Below, in pieces: positions 45,777-56,933 of a stretch of 64,000 bases of DNA. The translations under genes and the position numbers were made by a program. The stretch covers positions 1,302,001 through 1,366,000 of the forward strand of contig NW_026869896.1 in the NCBI RefSeq assembly GCF_019925205.1. Direction: 5' to 3'. This stretch comes from Metopolophium dirhodum (Eukaryota > Arthropoda > Insecta > Hemiptera > Aphididae). Position 1 is the first letter of the stretch. Every line of letters begins with the position of its first letter. Under the pieces are notes generated by a model. That model was not told the DNA's origin and searched no databases. It saw only the letters and a program-made list of their open reading frames with translations.

Positions 45777-47114
45777 ATGTCTAAAATTGGTAATGCTAAT
45801 CTTAATCGTAATAATAACAGTTCAAACCATACCAAATCCAATACATCTCGTATACAGAGTGCTTCAAGTGACGATGTATTTTCGAACTCCAACGAAAACA
45901 ATATAAATATTTCTGAATATAAAATAGTACAGTCCAAAACTAAACGTAATCTATCCACTGATAGTTCATCGTCAAATTTAAATAAAAAAAATATCAAATC
46001 TATTTTTGCATCAACAAATAGATACGCTATTCTCGACAATGAAAATAATGAAAATAATAATACTGATTCAAATAAGACTAAATCTGATGAAAATTCCAAT
46101 GCTAACATAGACATGGACGAAATAAAAATCAAACCACCCCCATCCATTTTCGTCCGCGGATTGTTGGACTTTGCCGCATTTCGTACTGTTTTAATCAAGT
46201 TAGTTGGAATCAACAACTTTTTTGTCAAATCAACTTCCAAAAACCTAAAGATACAATCCAGCAACTCTGACACTTACAGATTGATTATAAAATACTTAAA
46301 AGAGTCTAAAGCTGAATATCACACATTCCAAGCCCAGGAAGACAAATCATTCCGTATAGTTGTTAGAAATTTGCATCCGTCTACCCCAACAGTTGACATA
46401 GGTATTGCAATTCAGGAAATTGGATACACAGTTCGTAGTGTTACAAACGTTTTACACAAAACCACAAAAAGTAAACTTCCGATATTCTTCGTTGACTTAG
46501 AACCAACTGAGATCAACCAAGACATTTTTCATCTAAACTCGATACTTAACACAAAGATTAAAATAGAAAAACCATACAAAAGACGGGAGATTATCCAGTG
46601 TATAAACTGCCAAGAGTACGGTCACTCTAAAACTTATTGTGCATATCCCTCAAGATGTGTTCGCTGTAACTCCAACCACTCAACTTCAGCTTGTAACAAG
46701 ACCAGCGATCAGCCACCTGTATGTGTACTCTGTGGTGGCGCTCATACTGCAAACTATCGTGGATGTCAAGTTCACAAGAACCTGCAGAAACTCCATCACA
46801 GCAAATCCAATTCAAACAATAAATTCAACAAAAAAAGTAATATTAACTATAGTAATATTGTAAAGGGGAGGGAAGGCGTTAAAAGTGATAGCACCCATAT
46901 TTATCCTCCTGATTTAACAGACACCTCGTCATTCCCTCAATTAAGTCAAAAACCTCCTCAAATTAAATCCAAAAATAATACCTCTCAAAATAGCAATGAG
47001 AATTCACATGAATCTATAGCAATCCAATTATCCTCGTTCATTTCTGAATTTAAATTGATAATTAATCCTCTCATATCACTCCTCACAACAGTTATAGATA
47101 AACTCTTAAAATGA
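45777..47114 (+). CDS. Jockey ORF1 (Gag-like nucleic-acid-binding protein)
   Basis: This 445-residue frame is intact. The N-terminus is Asn/Ser-rich, the middle (about residues 120-260) is a PRE_C2HC-like or RRM-like region (VVRNLHPSTPTVDIGIAIQE), and three zinc knuckles follow (CINCQEYGHSKTYC, CVRCNSNHSTSAC, CVLCGGAHTANYRGC). It packages element RNA. The stop TGA overlaps the ORF2 start ATG (47111-47114). Confidence 0.85.
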   Translation: MSKIGNANLNRNNNSSNHTKSNTSRIQSASSDDVFSNSNENNINISEYKIVQSKTKRNLSTDSSSSNLNKKNIKSIFASTNRYAILDNENNENNNTDSNKTKSDENSNANIDMDEIKIKPPPSIFVRGLLDFAAFRTVLIKLVGINNFFVKSTSKNLKIQSSNSDTYRLIIKYLKESKAEYHTFQAQEDKSFRIVVRNLHPSTPTVDIGIAIQEIGYTVRSVTNVLHKTTKSKLPIFFVDLEPTEINQDIFHLNSILNTKIKIEKPYKRREIIQCINCQEYGHSKTYCAYPSRCVRCNSNHSTSACNKTSDQPPVCVLCGGAHTANYRGCQVHKNLQKLHHSKSNSNNKFNKKSNINYSNIVKGREGVKSDSTHIYPPDLTDTSSFPQLSQKPPQIKSKNNTSQNSNENSHESIAIQLSSFISEFKLIINPLISLLTTVIDKLLK

Positions 47115-49705
47115 TGGTCAGTCATCAACTTAACTCTAACGTAATTAAGGTATTACTTTGGAATGCCAATGGTATAAAACAAAATGAAGCAGAATTTTTA
47201 AATTTATTACAAGAAAAACAAATTGATTTAGCACTCATCTCGGAGACACACTGTAAACCATACACTTAACTATTTTTCCCGGCCTATACGGTTTATAGAA
47301 CTGATCATCCTGATAAAACAGCTCATGCAGGATCTGCTATAATAATTTCATCTAAAATCAAGCACCTTCTTCTTCCGGCTAGCCAAACGCCTACTATACA
47401 AGTAACTAACATCCAAATATCGTTGAATCATATACCAATTAATATTTCATCTGTATATCTTCCTCCATATCCTGCTATTAACTCAAAACAATTAGAAGAA
47501 TTTTTTAAATCCCTCGGTCAAAAGTTTTTGATTGGTGGTGACCTAAATGCCAAACACTCCCAGTGGGGCTGCATATCTAATAACTCAAGAGGTAAAATAT
47601 TACAAAAAATAATTAACAATAACAATTATACACACATATCCCCAATTGGTCCCACCTACTGGCCCCAACACCTAAATAGACACCCAGGCATTTTAGATTT
47701 CTTCATCTCAACATTACCCAGTTATATTAATTTCTCTGTCACCAACTTAAACGATCTTAACTCTGATCACACTCCTGTCCTGCTCCAACTAAATGTAGCT
47801 CCAGATCTAAACCCTATGCATCCTTCTTTATTACAAGGTCCAATAAAATGGAACGAGTTCGCTGAGATCATGCAAAATACCACCAATTTAAAAATCTCTC
47901 TTAAATCAAAAACTGACATAGAAAACGCTGCCCAAGTCCTCACAACCTCGATACAATCAGCTATATACAAATCATCACTCCCATATACTCCAAGGAGTAT
48001 GAATCAAACAAATAATCAAATCTTACCCATCCACATAAGAACTTTAATCTCTGATAAACGTCGTGTTCGTTCTAGATGGCAAAAGTATCGATACCCATCT
48101 GATAAACAAATATTTAATCACTTGACAAACACCATCAAAAAATTAATATCAAAACATAAATCAGAGTTTTTTGAAAAAAAATATCAATCCCTTAACACAA
48201 ATGACGGCTCACTATGGTAAACCACAAAAAACTTACTTAATATAAGACAGCAAATGCCGCCGATAATTGGCCCTAACAGATCCATAGCTATTTCTGATGA
48301 TGAAAAAGCAAACCTTTTTGGCGAACATTTCTCTAACATTTTCAAACCTCATACTGATATACATCCCAGTAATGAACACCTTGAAAGAATCAACTAATTT
48401 ATAGACAGTCCTCTTCCAATGTCACTTCCAGCAAAACATACCTCACCAAGTGAAATCAAATTTCTAATAAGTAAATTAAAAGAAAAAAAAGCACCCGGTT
48501 ATGATCTTATTACCAACAAAATTCTAAATAATCTACCGAAAAAGACAATCATCCTTATAACTTACATATTTAATTCCATGTTACGGATTTCTTACATTCC
48601 ATCGATATGGAAATTATCAACAATAATTGTTATTCCTAAGCCCAACAAACCCAAGAATGAAATCACGTCTTATAGACCTATAAGTTTACTGCCAACTCTT
48701 GCCAAATTATTTGAAAAAATCATAAGACTAAGAATAAGACCAATACTCCAAACCTTCAACATAATTCCACATTCCCAATTTGGCTTCAGAACGGGTCACT
48801 CCACTGTACACCAAATTCACAGACTAACTGATCAAATTTCATCCACATTTGAAAAAAAGCAATATTGCCCGGGAGTGTTTTTAGATGTAGCCCAGGCGTT
48901 CGACAGGGTATGGCACAAGGGTCTACTCTTTAAATTAAAAATGTTCTTACCTGCCCCGTACTTTTTGATAATATGTTCATATTTAGAAAACCGTACTTAC
49001 ACAGTCCGGTATGGTAACTCTGTCTCGTCATTCTATCCAATTGAAGCAGGAGTTCCCCAAGGTAGTGACCTTTCCCCTGATTTATTTAATGTCTACACGG
49101 CTGATATTCCTAAAACCCCAAATACTATTATGGCCACCTATGCTGACGACACTGCAATTCTCTCACCTGGTAATGATCCTGTAGAAACTGTACATTTTTT
49201 ACAAACACATTTAGACTTAATAGACAAATGGTCATCCAACTGGAAAATCAAAATTAATCCTGACAAATCAATTTATGTTCCATTTACACTAAAAAAGTCC
49301 ATACCCCTTCCCCTCTATTCTCAAGGAATACAAATCCCAATATCCTCAGAAGTAAAATACCTCGGCGTCCTAATTGACAAAAGACTGACCTGGGGTCCTC
49401 ATATCAAGTCAAAAAGAAAAATTCTTAATAGTCGACTCCACTTACTTCGGCCAATTCTGAAATCAAAATTACCCTTCCACACAAAAATAATCATCTACAA
49501 ATCCTTATTACGGCCTATCTGGGCTTATGCTATCCAAATCTGGGGATGCGCTAAACCATCTCAATTACGTACCCTCCAAGCCTTCCAATGTATCACTCTC
49601 CGAATTATCTCTTCCGCAACTTGGTACGTATCAAACTCCACTCTCCAAAATGACTTCCAAATAGAAACAGTAAATCAATTAGCAAAACATAACAAAACAT
49701 TATAA
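47111..49705 (+). pseudogene. Jockey ORF2 (endonuclease-reverse transcriptase), four lesions
   Basis: One frame from ATG 47111 encodes the apurinic-type endonuclease (WNANGIKQ, ISETH, GGDLNAKHSQWG, SDHTPV) and reverse transcriptase (RPISLLPTLAKLFEKII, FRTGHSTVHQIHRL, FLDVAQAFDRVWHKG, GVPQGSDLSPDLFN, TYADDTAIL). In-frame stops occur near 47267, at 48218-48220 and near 48395. A frameshift near 49700 moves the C-terminal tail into another frame up to about 49808. All catalytic motifs are present, so the decay is recent. Confidence 0.85.
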
Positions 49706-50214
49706 AAAATTCCACTCTAAATTACAATGTCACTCTAACCCTTTAATCGCTGAACTTGCTTCCAACTCACTTCCTAGTAATCCTCCTCGTCGGCTAAAGA
49801 GAAATTAGTGTCGTGACTTATTAAATGATTGATGGCTCATACCATCTAAGTTTAATTTATTCATATTAAGTCAATAATTGATAAATAATTAAAATAACTT
49901 TGGGTTCTATCACTGGATGGCCTCCCTCCTCATGTGTTCATGTTGTAAAGTAAAAAAAAAAAATTGTATGTATGTGTTCAAATTTGCTTATTATGCCTAT
50001 TGTAGCATAGATTGTAAATATTCTATTAAAATAAAAAAAAAAAAAAAAAGAAACACAAAATAACTTATGCACATGATCCACGCACAGACGTCATATACAC
50101 AAAATGAATATTTGACTATGCCATCAGGAACTACAGATACGAAAATTTGATTAAACATTTCACTTAAATTTACAAGTAATACGAATTTATAATTATAGGA
50201 ACCACTAATCTAAA

Positions 50215-50520
50215 ATGGATAGGAATGAACAACTATTGCAGGAAATAAACATAAATATAGCAATTGAAAAGCACACTAATACAGAACTCGGAGAATGGTA
50301 TAATTTTACGGAATGTTTTGATTATCATATAGTTTCAGCCAATAATTCAATATTAGTACCTTACGAAAGTAGAGAAATTCTAGAAATAATTAAATGTGTA
50401 AAACGTTTCATGACAGATATGGTTGTAGAAAGAGATTTGGCAAATCCAATTTGTTTGGATTTGGCCAGATATATTAATATTGTACCTAGTGCAAAAGATT
50501 TACTGTTTTACGAAAGATAA
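50215..50520 (+). CDS. Small provirus ORF after the exonuclease (paralogue 2)
   Basis: ATG 50215 opens MDRNEQLLQEININIAIEKH and the frame is intact for 101 residues. A TATAG-like acceptor lies just upstream (50199). The C-terminal half (ILEIIKCVKRFMTDM, SAKDLLFYER) parallels the ORF at 41157-41465 in length, helix placement and the D-L-L-x-Y-x-R end. Function unknown. It is the last gene before the 3' region. Confidence 0.5.
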   Translation: MDRNEQLLQEININIAIEKHTNTELGEWYNFTECFDYHIVSANNSILVPYESREILEIIKCVKRFMTDMVVERDLANPICLDLARYINIVPSAKDLLFYER

Positions 50521-51091
50521 TTAATAATATAATATAATCCAATATAAACAAATTAAAATATACACTGGTCCCATATATACCAATGGAGATTTTAAATACT
50601 AATTATTATTTTATTGTAATCAAATATATATATGTATACTAACATAATTTAATATATTGTAATTGTATAATCATTGTACTATTATTTTAATCATCATTTT
50701 ATCATTTTATCAATTACAAAATACATTATTCATACTATTTTAATCAAATTACTAATAACAATTTTTATTGTATTTAAATTATATAATATTATGTTAACTA
50801 ACAAAAATATCAATCGAATCAATTGTAATACTCTATTCGAGTAATAATAAAAAAAAATATAATACAAAAAAAATATGTAACTAATAATGATTATCATGTA
50901 AATTATCGTAATAAGACAATAATTAACCATTTTATCTATATACTATTGAATTATGTAACTATGTATAATGTAAACAAATTGTAAACCTTATCAATGTAAA
51001 ATGTATTGTCTGTGTAAAGTTTTCAAATTTTAAAGCTTTTTGTAGTTCTACAAATTGTAGCCCTACAAAAACCTTTGAAAGGGCGGTGAGG
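50521..51091 (+). other. AT-rich 3' region and polypurine tract of the provirus
   Basis: No gene is seen. The end GAAAGGGCGGTGAGG (51077-51091) is the best polypurine tract. The LTR would start at TGTAGCGAGC, 51092. Confidence 0.5.
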
Positions 51092-53186
51092 TGTAGCGAG
51101 CTGTGACATTTTAACTATTTATCTAAAAATAAAACCTACTAGGCGGTAGATCAAAGTAATCGTATATAGTAAGCACCGCGTAATAATTACGTTAATAATA
51201 AAACTAGCAGATGCGCTGCCATATTACCTAATATATAACACTAATTTAGGCGGTGTAAATGTGTATACATACAGTACGCATCACGAAAACGTGCGGATGA
51301 CCGCCGCGCGCCCAGTGGCAATTTCTCGTTGGTGGTGGCCAAACTGTTTCGCGCCAAATATAAAATTTAAAACTCGTATTTTTATATTAATAAATTATGT
51401 GTATGTATTTAATGATATTAAAGTCAACAAAAGACAGGGACTGTTGGGTACACAACGATAATTCAAAAATTGCGCGGTCGTATGCGATAGGCATATGTTG
51501 CAATGTTGTCACCCTGCTGTGCCGCCACCGAAACACTGTGCGAGTGAACTTTGTACCTCCGAAGAAGGGGACGGTACCGTCGCGGTCAAGCCGACGGCCA
51601 CCAGCACCCGCCGCTATACTCGTCGTCGTTCTTTCCGAGCCGTCTAGGCAAGCTCATGTTCATGTTGCGATCCGGTGCGCCGCCGCCGTTAAAACGCCAT
51701 CTTGGTTATTTTGTTCCGTGCACCCGAGCCTCGCTGCTCTTTAACTCGTCGCAAACGCCCGTTTTCGCGTTACGAGTATCGGCCCGTTTGCCGACACCAC
51801 GGCTCCTTGTCTTTTGTCCGTCGCCCGCCCGATTCGATCGCTGCGCGACCCCGAGCCGTGGTCACCCACGTATCCACGTGTTTTGTCGTCAAAGCGGTTC
51901 GCGCTTTCGACGCTTTCGTGTCGCACCGCCCGATTGTGCACACGAATTTGTGTAATTCGATCTCCCGTGGTCAGTACACTTATCGTACGTCGTCGCCCGC
52001 TCGTTTTTGCCTACGCAGTGCGATTTAGCCGTGTTCCCACGTGTTCACGCGCCTGACCGTTCATCCGCCGGTTCCTTTGATTGTGTGCGCCGCATTTACG
52101 CCGCGTCGCCACCGAGGTATTGGTGCGATTCGAACCTCGCTATTTTGTCACCCGCTCGACGATCGCCGTGCGATTCGAGTTCCGCTCGCCCACGCATCCA
52201 CGTGTTTTCCCGTCCGCCCGCCCTACATCGTGCGAACGGGTCAGCCGTGACGTGGTCCAGTTTTGTCGTTTGTGCCGCGACAACGGGCACGTCCAGTGCC
52301 GATCGTAATTTGGCCCGCGCCGGCCTATTCGATCTTATTCCAACGCCTCCACACCATCGTCGACCACCGGCCGCCAATACGCGGTGTCGTCGACCGATTC
52401 GCCGTTTTCGACGGAAGTACCCCTGTCGTATACCTCACAGACGCGAGCAACAGCATCATTGTCGTTTTCACACAACCGCTCCGTCACCACGTTTTCACCT
52501 GCTATCAACGTCAACCTATCAGGTCGTACACACGCGTATTATTTTGTATTATTATTGTATTGTCATAGGTCTCCGACGTGCATATTGTCGCACTATTATT
52601 CTAATTTGAATTATTATTCGTCGTCGTCGTCTTCGACGGGCGTTGTGTATTATTATAGTATTTTTCGCCGATCGGCTTGTGATCGCGCATTTATTACCAC
52701 TAACATTAGTAAATAAGATTTTCGTACTGCAGAATGTCATAATAAATTGTTTGTATATTTTAGACCGCGAACAACTGTTTTATATTTGCATTACCGCATT
52801 AGGTTAGATACCTCACATCATCATAATAAATATAATTCCTATTTGCAATCAGCTCCTATCATATTTTTAAATACAGTCCACTTCTCTTCCCTCCCATAGG
52901 GCTATCGACTAAGGTAGGTAAGTATCGTCACACAAGACGGGTTGCGTGTTGGCCGCCGTCCGGGCGCGCACTCACACACACGCACACTCGTAACCGGCTT
53001 TGCATGTGCAGCCGTCGTCCGCACAGGGACATTTTTAAAGGTGCAGGTTAGTTGTTTTTTTCAAAACGTATAGTACCCGTCGTGCCAGTGGCGCGCACCT
53101 GTGATGGATCAAATATTGAGGCCCACTGGTTTACTGAAAAACCGACACACGGCGCGCTGCGGTCATCCGCACGTTTTCGTGATGCG

Positions 53187-55110
53187 TACTCTGCCCTGCT
53201 ACCATGAATTGCAGTAACTCCAAAAAGTGAAATGTTGGGAAATCGTGTTTAAAGGTTTTTTTAATTTTTGACCCAGAAATTATTATGTTTTAATGATTTT
53301 TTCTATAAATCATTTTTAATAGATGTTCAAGTTATTTGTTGATATATTTTTTTTTGTACTTTATTCATTTTTTGTATGTTTTTACCACTTTTAAACATAT
53401 TATAGGAGTTACTGCATTTTTACTTAGAAAATAACCCACATTAAATTTACAAAATGCAGTAAATCCATTCCTATGATTCTTAATTTTTATATTATGTGCA
53501 CTCTGCAGCAGCCTTCTACTGAAACATTAAGTTAAACTAAAATATAAAGTTGATTAAGTTAATAATCTTTTCCCAATAAAAAAAGCCTATTAATTATATT
53601 TATACAATTAATTAATCACCCAAGTACAAGAAATATAAATACTAAAATATCATAATTATACCTAACAAAAGTATATTATTGATTGATTTGTAAATTTATT
53701 AGATAAAAACACTAATTAGTAATAAAACATTTTAAAACATAATTTCTTTATTATCTGATTTATGTAAATAATAATAATATTAACATTAATAACAACAAAA
53801 GTAGTGATTAGATACTGACTTGTATCAAGATATAAAGGTAGATTAACAAAATATTGTTATAACATAGGTTAGTGGATATAATAAAAAAGTTAATAACAAT
53901 AAAAACACTAAATAGTGACTAGATACTGACTTGTATCAATATAGAAAGATAGGTAGATTTATATAAATATAAAATATTGTTACAACATAGATAGATTAAT
54001 AAAATATTGTTTTAACAGGATAGTGATTAGATACTGACTTGTATCGAGATCCATAAGTTAGTTAATAATAATATTATAATCACATATTTTTACAATTATT
54101 AGAAACTGATCAATTGCTATTTATTGATGGTAACTTTTTCCAGAATGGTTTTCGATTTTCTGGCAAAACCTGTTTTAATTGATCAAGGATATCTGTTTTC
54201 TTAGTGATCGGAATACCACATGGTTCATTTTTGTGTTCTGGCATGGCAGTCTTTTTAACAAATTATTTTGGAATGTTGGTAAAATCGTTTTAATTAAGTA
54301 ATACAATAAAACAATTACCTAGTTTTTCTAACTGTACACTTTTTTTTGATATTGGTTTTGGTTCATCAACTGTTGTAAGAATTTGTATAGCATCATACTT
54401 TAATTTTCTTCTAGGCACGACTTTATTTAACATTTTTAAAACGCGTTGTCTAGAAGTCATTTTAGTTATTAAAATTTAAGCAATAAATCAGTCAATATAT
54501 TATTTAAAACCAACTTCATTAAAAGATGTTCAGGAAGTGTGGAACTCGTGTAACGACGACTCGTCACTCGTGTTGTTTTGTTATCAACCGCCAAAACAGT
54601 GAGATAGTATCATATTTGTCAGTTGTTACTTGTTAGATTAGAAATAATCAATCTTATCTAATCAAATACAATATTATTATGAAGTATAACCATGGTTAGA
54701 ACTTAGAATTATCTAAATTCAAAGATCCTGAAGCCTATGTTATGTCAAAAAGTTATTTTATGGAGTTACGGCAAAGAAGCCATTTGAACACACAATATTA
54801 CTAAGACAATATACAGTAAGAGCATGTAAAACTTCTAGAAATCCGATTCCTAAGAAATTATGCAGTAAATCCATGGACTTGCTGCTTTTGTTCTTAGTAT
54901 ATGGCGTTACTGCACTTTTGCTTAGTATTTTACCTGAATTCCAGAATATCTTTGAAATAATAATCGATTTTCAAAGAGTTTATAGTGGTTTTTAGTGCAT
55001 TTTACCTTAGTAAAAAAAAGACGCGGGATAGTTCAATTAATAAGAATATTATATAACCTCACTTTTCACAATTTTGGAGTTACTGCAATTCATGGTAGCA
55101 GGGCAGTACT
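53187..55110. mobile_element. Inverted-repeat element with 4-bp TSD TACT (nested)
   Basis: CTGCCCTGCTACCATGAATT begins at 53191 and is repeated inverted, ending at 55106; the first 35 bases are identical. TACT flanks it (53187-53190 and 55107-55110). The motif GAGTTACTGCA and its inverse recur inside near both ends (53405, 53455, 54900). It inserted exactly in the right terminal repeat of the outer element. Superfamily not recognised. Confidence 0.8.
54108..54460 (-). CDS. Small two-exon ORF inside the TACT element
   Basis: Exon 54460-54319 encodes MTSRQRVLKMLNKVVPRRKL and ends G|GTAATT. A following exon from 54250 after AAAAAG reads MPEHKNEPCGIPITKKTD and ends KKLPSINSN. The phases do not join cleanly. 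It looks like the N-terminal gene part of a transposon with the catalytic part lost. No family is recognised. Confidence 0.3.
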
Positions 55111-55114
55111 GTAT

Positions 55115-56933
55115 TCGTATATTATAGTACGCGCCGTAATAGTAATAGCGTCCGCGCTGCGTGTGTAGTAGTACAAACGAATAACGATCGCGCGACCATG
55201 AACGGCGTGCGTCAATCTATATACGACTACTTATATAAATAACTCGCATAAAATGTCCATATAAATCGTGAGAATAAAGCACCGCGCGTGTACAATAATA
55301 GCATATATATATGTTCAACTTCGTGCCGGGTGCGAGCGCGTGACGAGGCCACAGATGACCATATACGGTTATCCAGAATAAGTAATGACAGGGACAGACC
55401 CATCGAGGAGAGCTCATGGACAAGCGTTCATCAGACGAGCAACCGACGAGCTTAGGAACAGTCATCAGTACTATTGTCACATCTCGCTAGCTTCATTCAT
55501 TATTTTTGGACTTAGAGTAATTTTGTTATAGTCAGACACAGTTGAATAAGTTAAATAAATCAAACATATTATACTAAAAACTCGAGATTTACATTTATTC
55601 CATCATCCTTCAATCCTATTGACTGGGGCACGTTACAGTACTCACAATATTTTTAATATTTTGTACACTGTATTTCGCTGAACTACTTGATTGATTTATA
55701 TTGTATTAATGGTTGAGACATTACTTAATTTTATTAACGTATTGACATATTTTTATTAATTGATTTACTCATGATTGAGATTGTATTACTATTAGATTTT
55801 ATTACTATTTACTTACTATATATAAATGTAGTTATTTCAATATTTATATAATTGACATTGTATTAATTGTTTTGCTCAGTAAAAGAGTATTTGTTTTGTG
55901 TTAAACACCATTTGTTCAATAATAATTTTTTTTAAATACACAGTAAATTCATAAATTAAATACTTTATTTTGATAACAAATGCTATAAGCACAACAGTTT
56001 TGTCCTATTTGGTACATGAGTAGAACCTAACCTAACCTAACTAATATAACTAAAATAACAATTTAAAAAACCATTGATACTGTACACACAAGTGGATATC
56101 TTAATAACAATATTTAATAGACAATAATGCATTATAATTTATTATTTAAGATAATGTGTAATGCAACATTTTGTACACGTTACAACACTGTGAATTGCTG
56201 TTGATTATTTTTTTTTATATTATTATTTCTGTTTTACATATTAAAACACCATTGATGATACTATTTTATTCACTAAAAACTATAATATTATGTAGTGTGC
56301 TACTACATACTAGGTCACCGTGAATTGATATAATTTATTTTGCCACTGGATCAATTGCTATGAAAAGTAACCCTCGGATGAGACGAAAACACATATATTA
56401 TTTACTTTTTTAAGTACCATTCAATAGTTGTACATATAGTGACTTGGTACACTGCTAATTTATTTATTTTATTGGAGTAATGTAATTGTACAAATATTCA
56501 ATAGTTGTGTAATTAGTTTTATATTATTATTACACATGAAATTAAATTACTTTAACAATGGAAATATTTATACAATTTAGGTTGTATTTGTTTTACTCAT
56601 TATAGTATATTGATTCTAAAATCTTTAATTTTGTTACATGCAAATCTTTAGACATCCCATGTCATTAACTTCACTGACATCCTTACAACCATTATAACTA
56701 TTTATAACTCTTGTTTGATCCACACACCACACATATAATTAATTATTGTGTTGTAATAGTATGAACTAAATTATGTATTGGTAACTAATAGAAATTTATA
56801 AAAATCCTTCATACTGTACCCAAAGTACACACATAGTAATTTAAAAATATCCAGTAGGAGAGGAAAAGGAAAATAAAATATAATTTTAAATGATATAGTC
56901 ATGTTTTTGTCATAAATGTCATTATTTTATTGA
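55115..56933. other. Non-coding AT-rich stretch
   Basis: The first 520 bp may be the rest of the provirus LTR, ending CACGTTACA at 55637. After it no gene is seen. A three-unit CCTAA run lies at about 56027-56041. Confidence 0.35.

Larger units (their letters stand above)
45478..50056 (+). mobile_element. Full-length jockey-type non-LTR retrotransposon with 12-bp TSD
   Basis: The element starts AGTCGCTACGCG at 45490 and ends in a long A-run (about 50032-50049). AAAAAGAAACAC flanks it at 45478-45489 and 50045-50056. It carries ORF1 and ORF2, whose stop and start overlap. The insertion lies in the exonuclease-like ORF of the provirus, so it is younger than the provirus. Confidence 0.9.
44938..50167 (+). 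pseudogene. DEDDh 3'-5' exonuclease-like ORF, split by a jockey element
   Basis: The 5' part (44938-45489) starts ATG and has a D-x-E motif at once (MDFEFTN, D at 44941, E at 44947). It also has an ExoII-like segment with D in VFGGSSDREILKRLG. The jockey insertion follows. The 3' part resumes in the same frame at 50057 with an ExoIII-like H-D-x-x-x-D pattern (H 50072, D 50075, D 50087) and ends at 50167. An in-frame TGA (50105-50107) lies after the motif. Order and spacing fit the DnaQ-like DEDDh fold, which removes nucleotides from 3' ends. Such an ORF is not part of the classical errantivirus set. Assignment rests on motifs only. Confidence 0.5.
51269..55114. mobile_element. CpG-rich inverted-repeat element (outer)
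   Basis: ATACAGTACGCATCACG at 51269 and its continuation (AAAACGTGCGGATGACCG) are repeated in inverted form at 53156-53190, finishing at 55111-55114 after the nested element is removed. The interior (51280-52740) is strongly CpG-rich without a convincing protein and contains repeats of CCACGTGTT at about 51870, 52030 and 52197. The 8 bp outside a CAGTACG end match at six positions, so a hAT origin is possible but unproven. Confidence 0.55.
36752..55637 (+). mobile_element. Env-bearing Ty3/Gypsy (errantivirus-like) provirus, multiply interrupted
   Basis: Gag, pol, several accessory ORFs, env, an exonuclease-like ORF and another small ORF lie in one orientation from 36752 to 50520. They are followed by an AT-rich 3' region and the purine tract GAAAGGGCGGTGAGG (51077-51091) before TGTAGCGAGC, the candidate 3' LTR start. 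The LTR may resume at 55115 and end at CACGTTACA (55637) after two nested inverted-repeat elements; that part is inference. A jockey element (45490-50044) interrupts the exonuclease ORF. All coding parts carry some decay, so the provirus is defective. Confidence 0.65.

Noticed and set aside
52118..52150. GATTCGAACC box resembling a tRNA B box
   Set aside because: The flanking stems do not pair, and no A box lies at the right distance.
52007..52609. 200-codon open frame in the CpG-rich part of the outer inverted-repeat element
   Set aside because: Several overlapping open frames occur on both strands here, the composition (Pro/Arg/Ser/His-rich) follows the CpG bias, and no motif is seen.
51092..55492. 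15-bp inverted similarity TAGCGAG-TGTGACA at both sides of the inverted-repeat elements
   Set aside because: The match stops after 15 bp with one mismatch, too short to claim a larger transposon.
56027..56041. Three CCTAA units as a telomeric remnant
   Set aside because: Too short to separate from chance; AACCTAACC words also occur singly elsewhere in the window (for example 7827).
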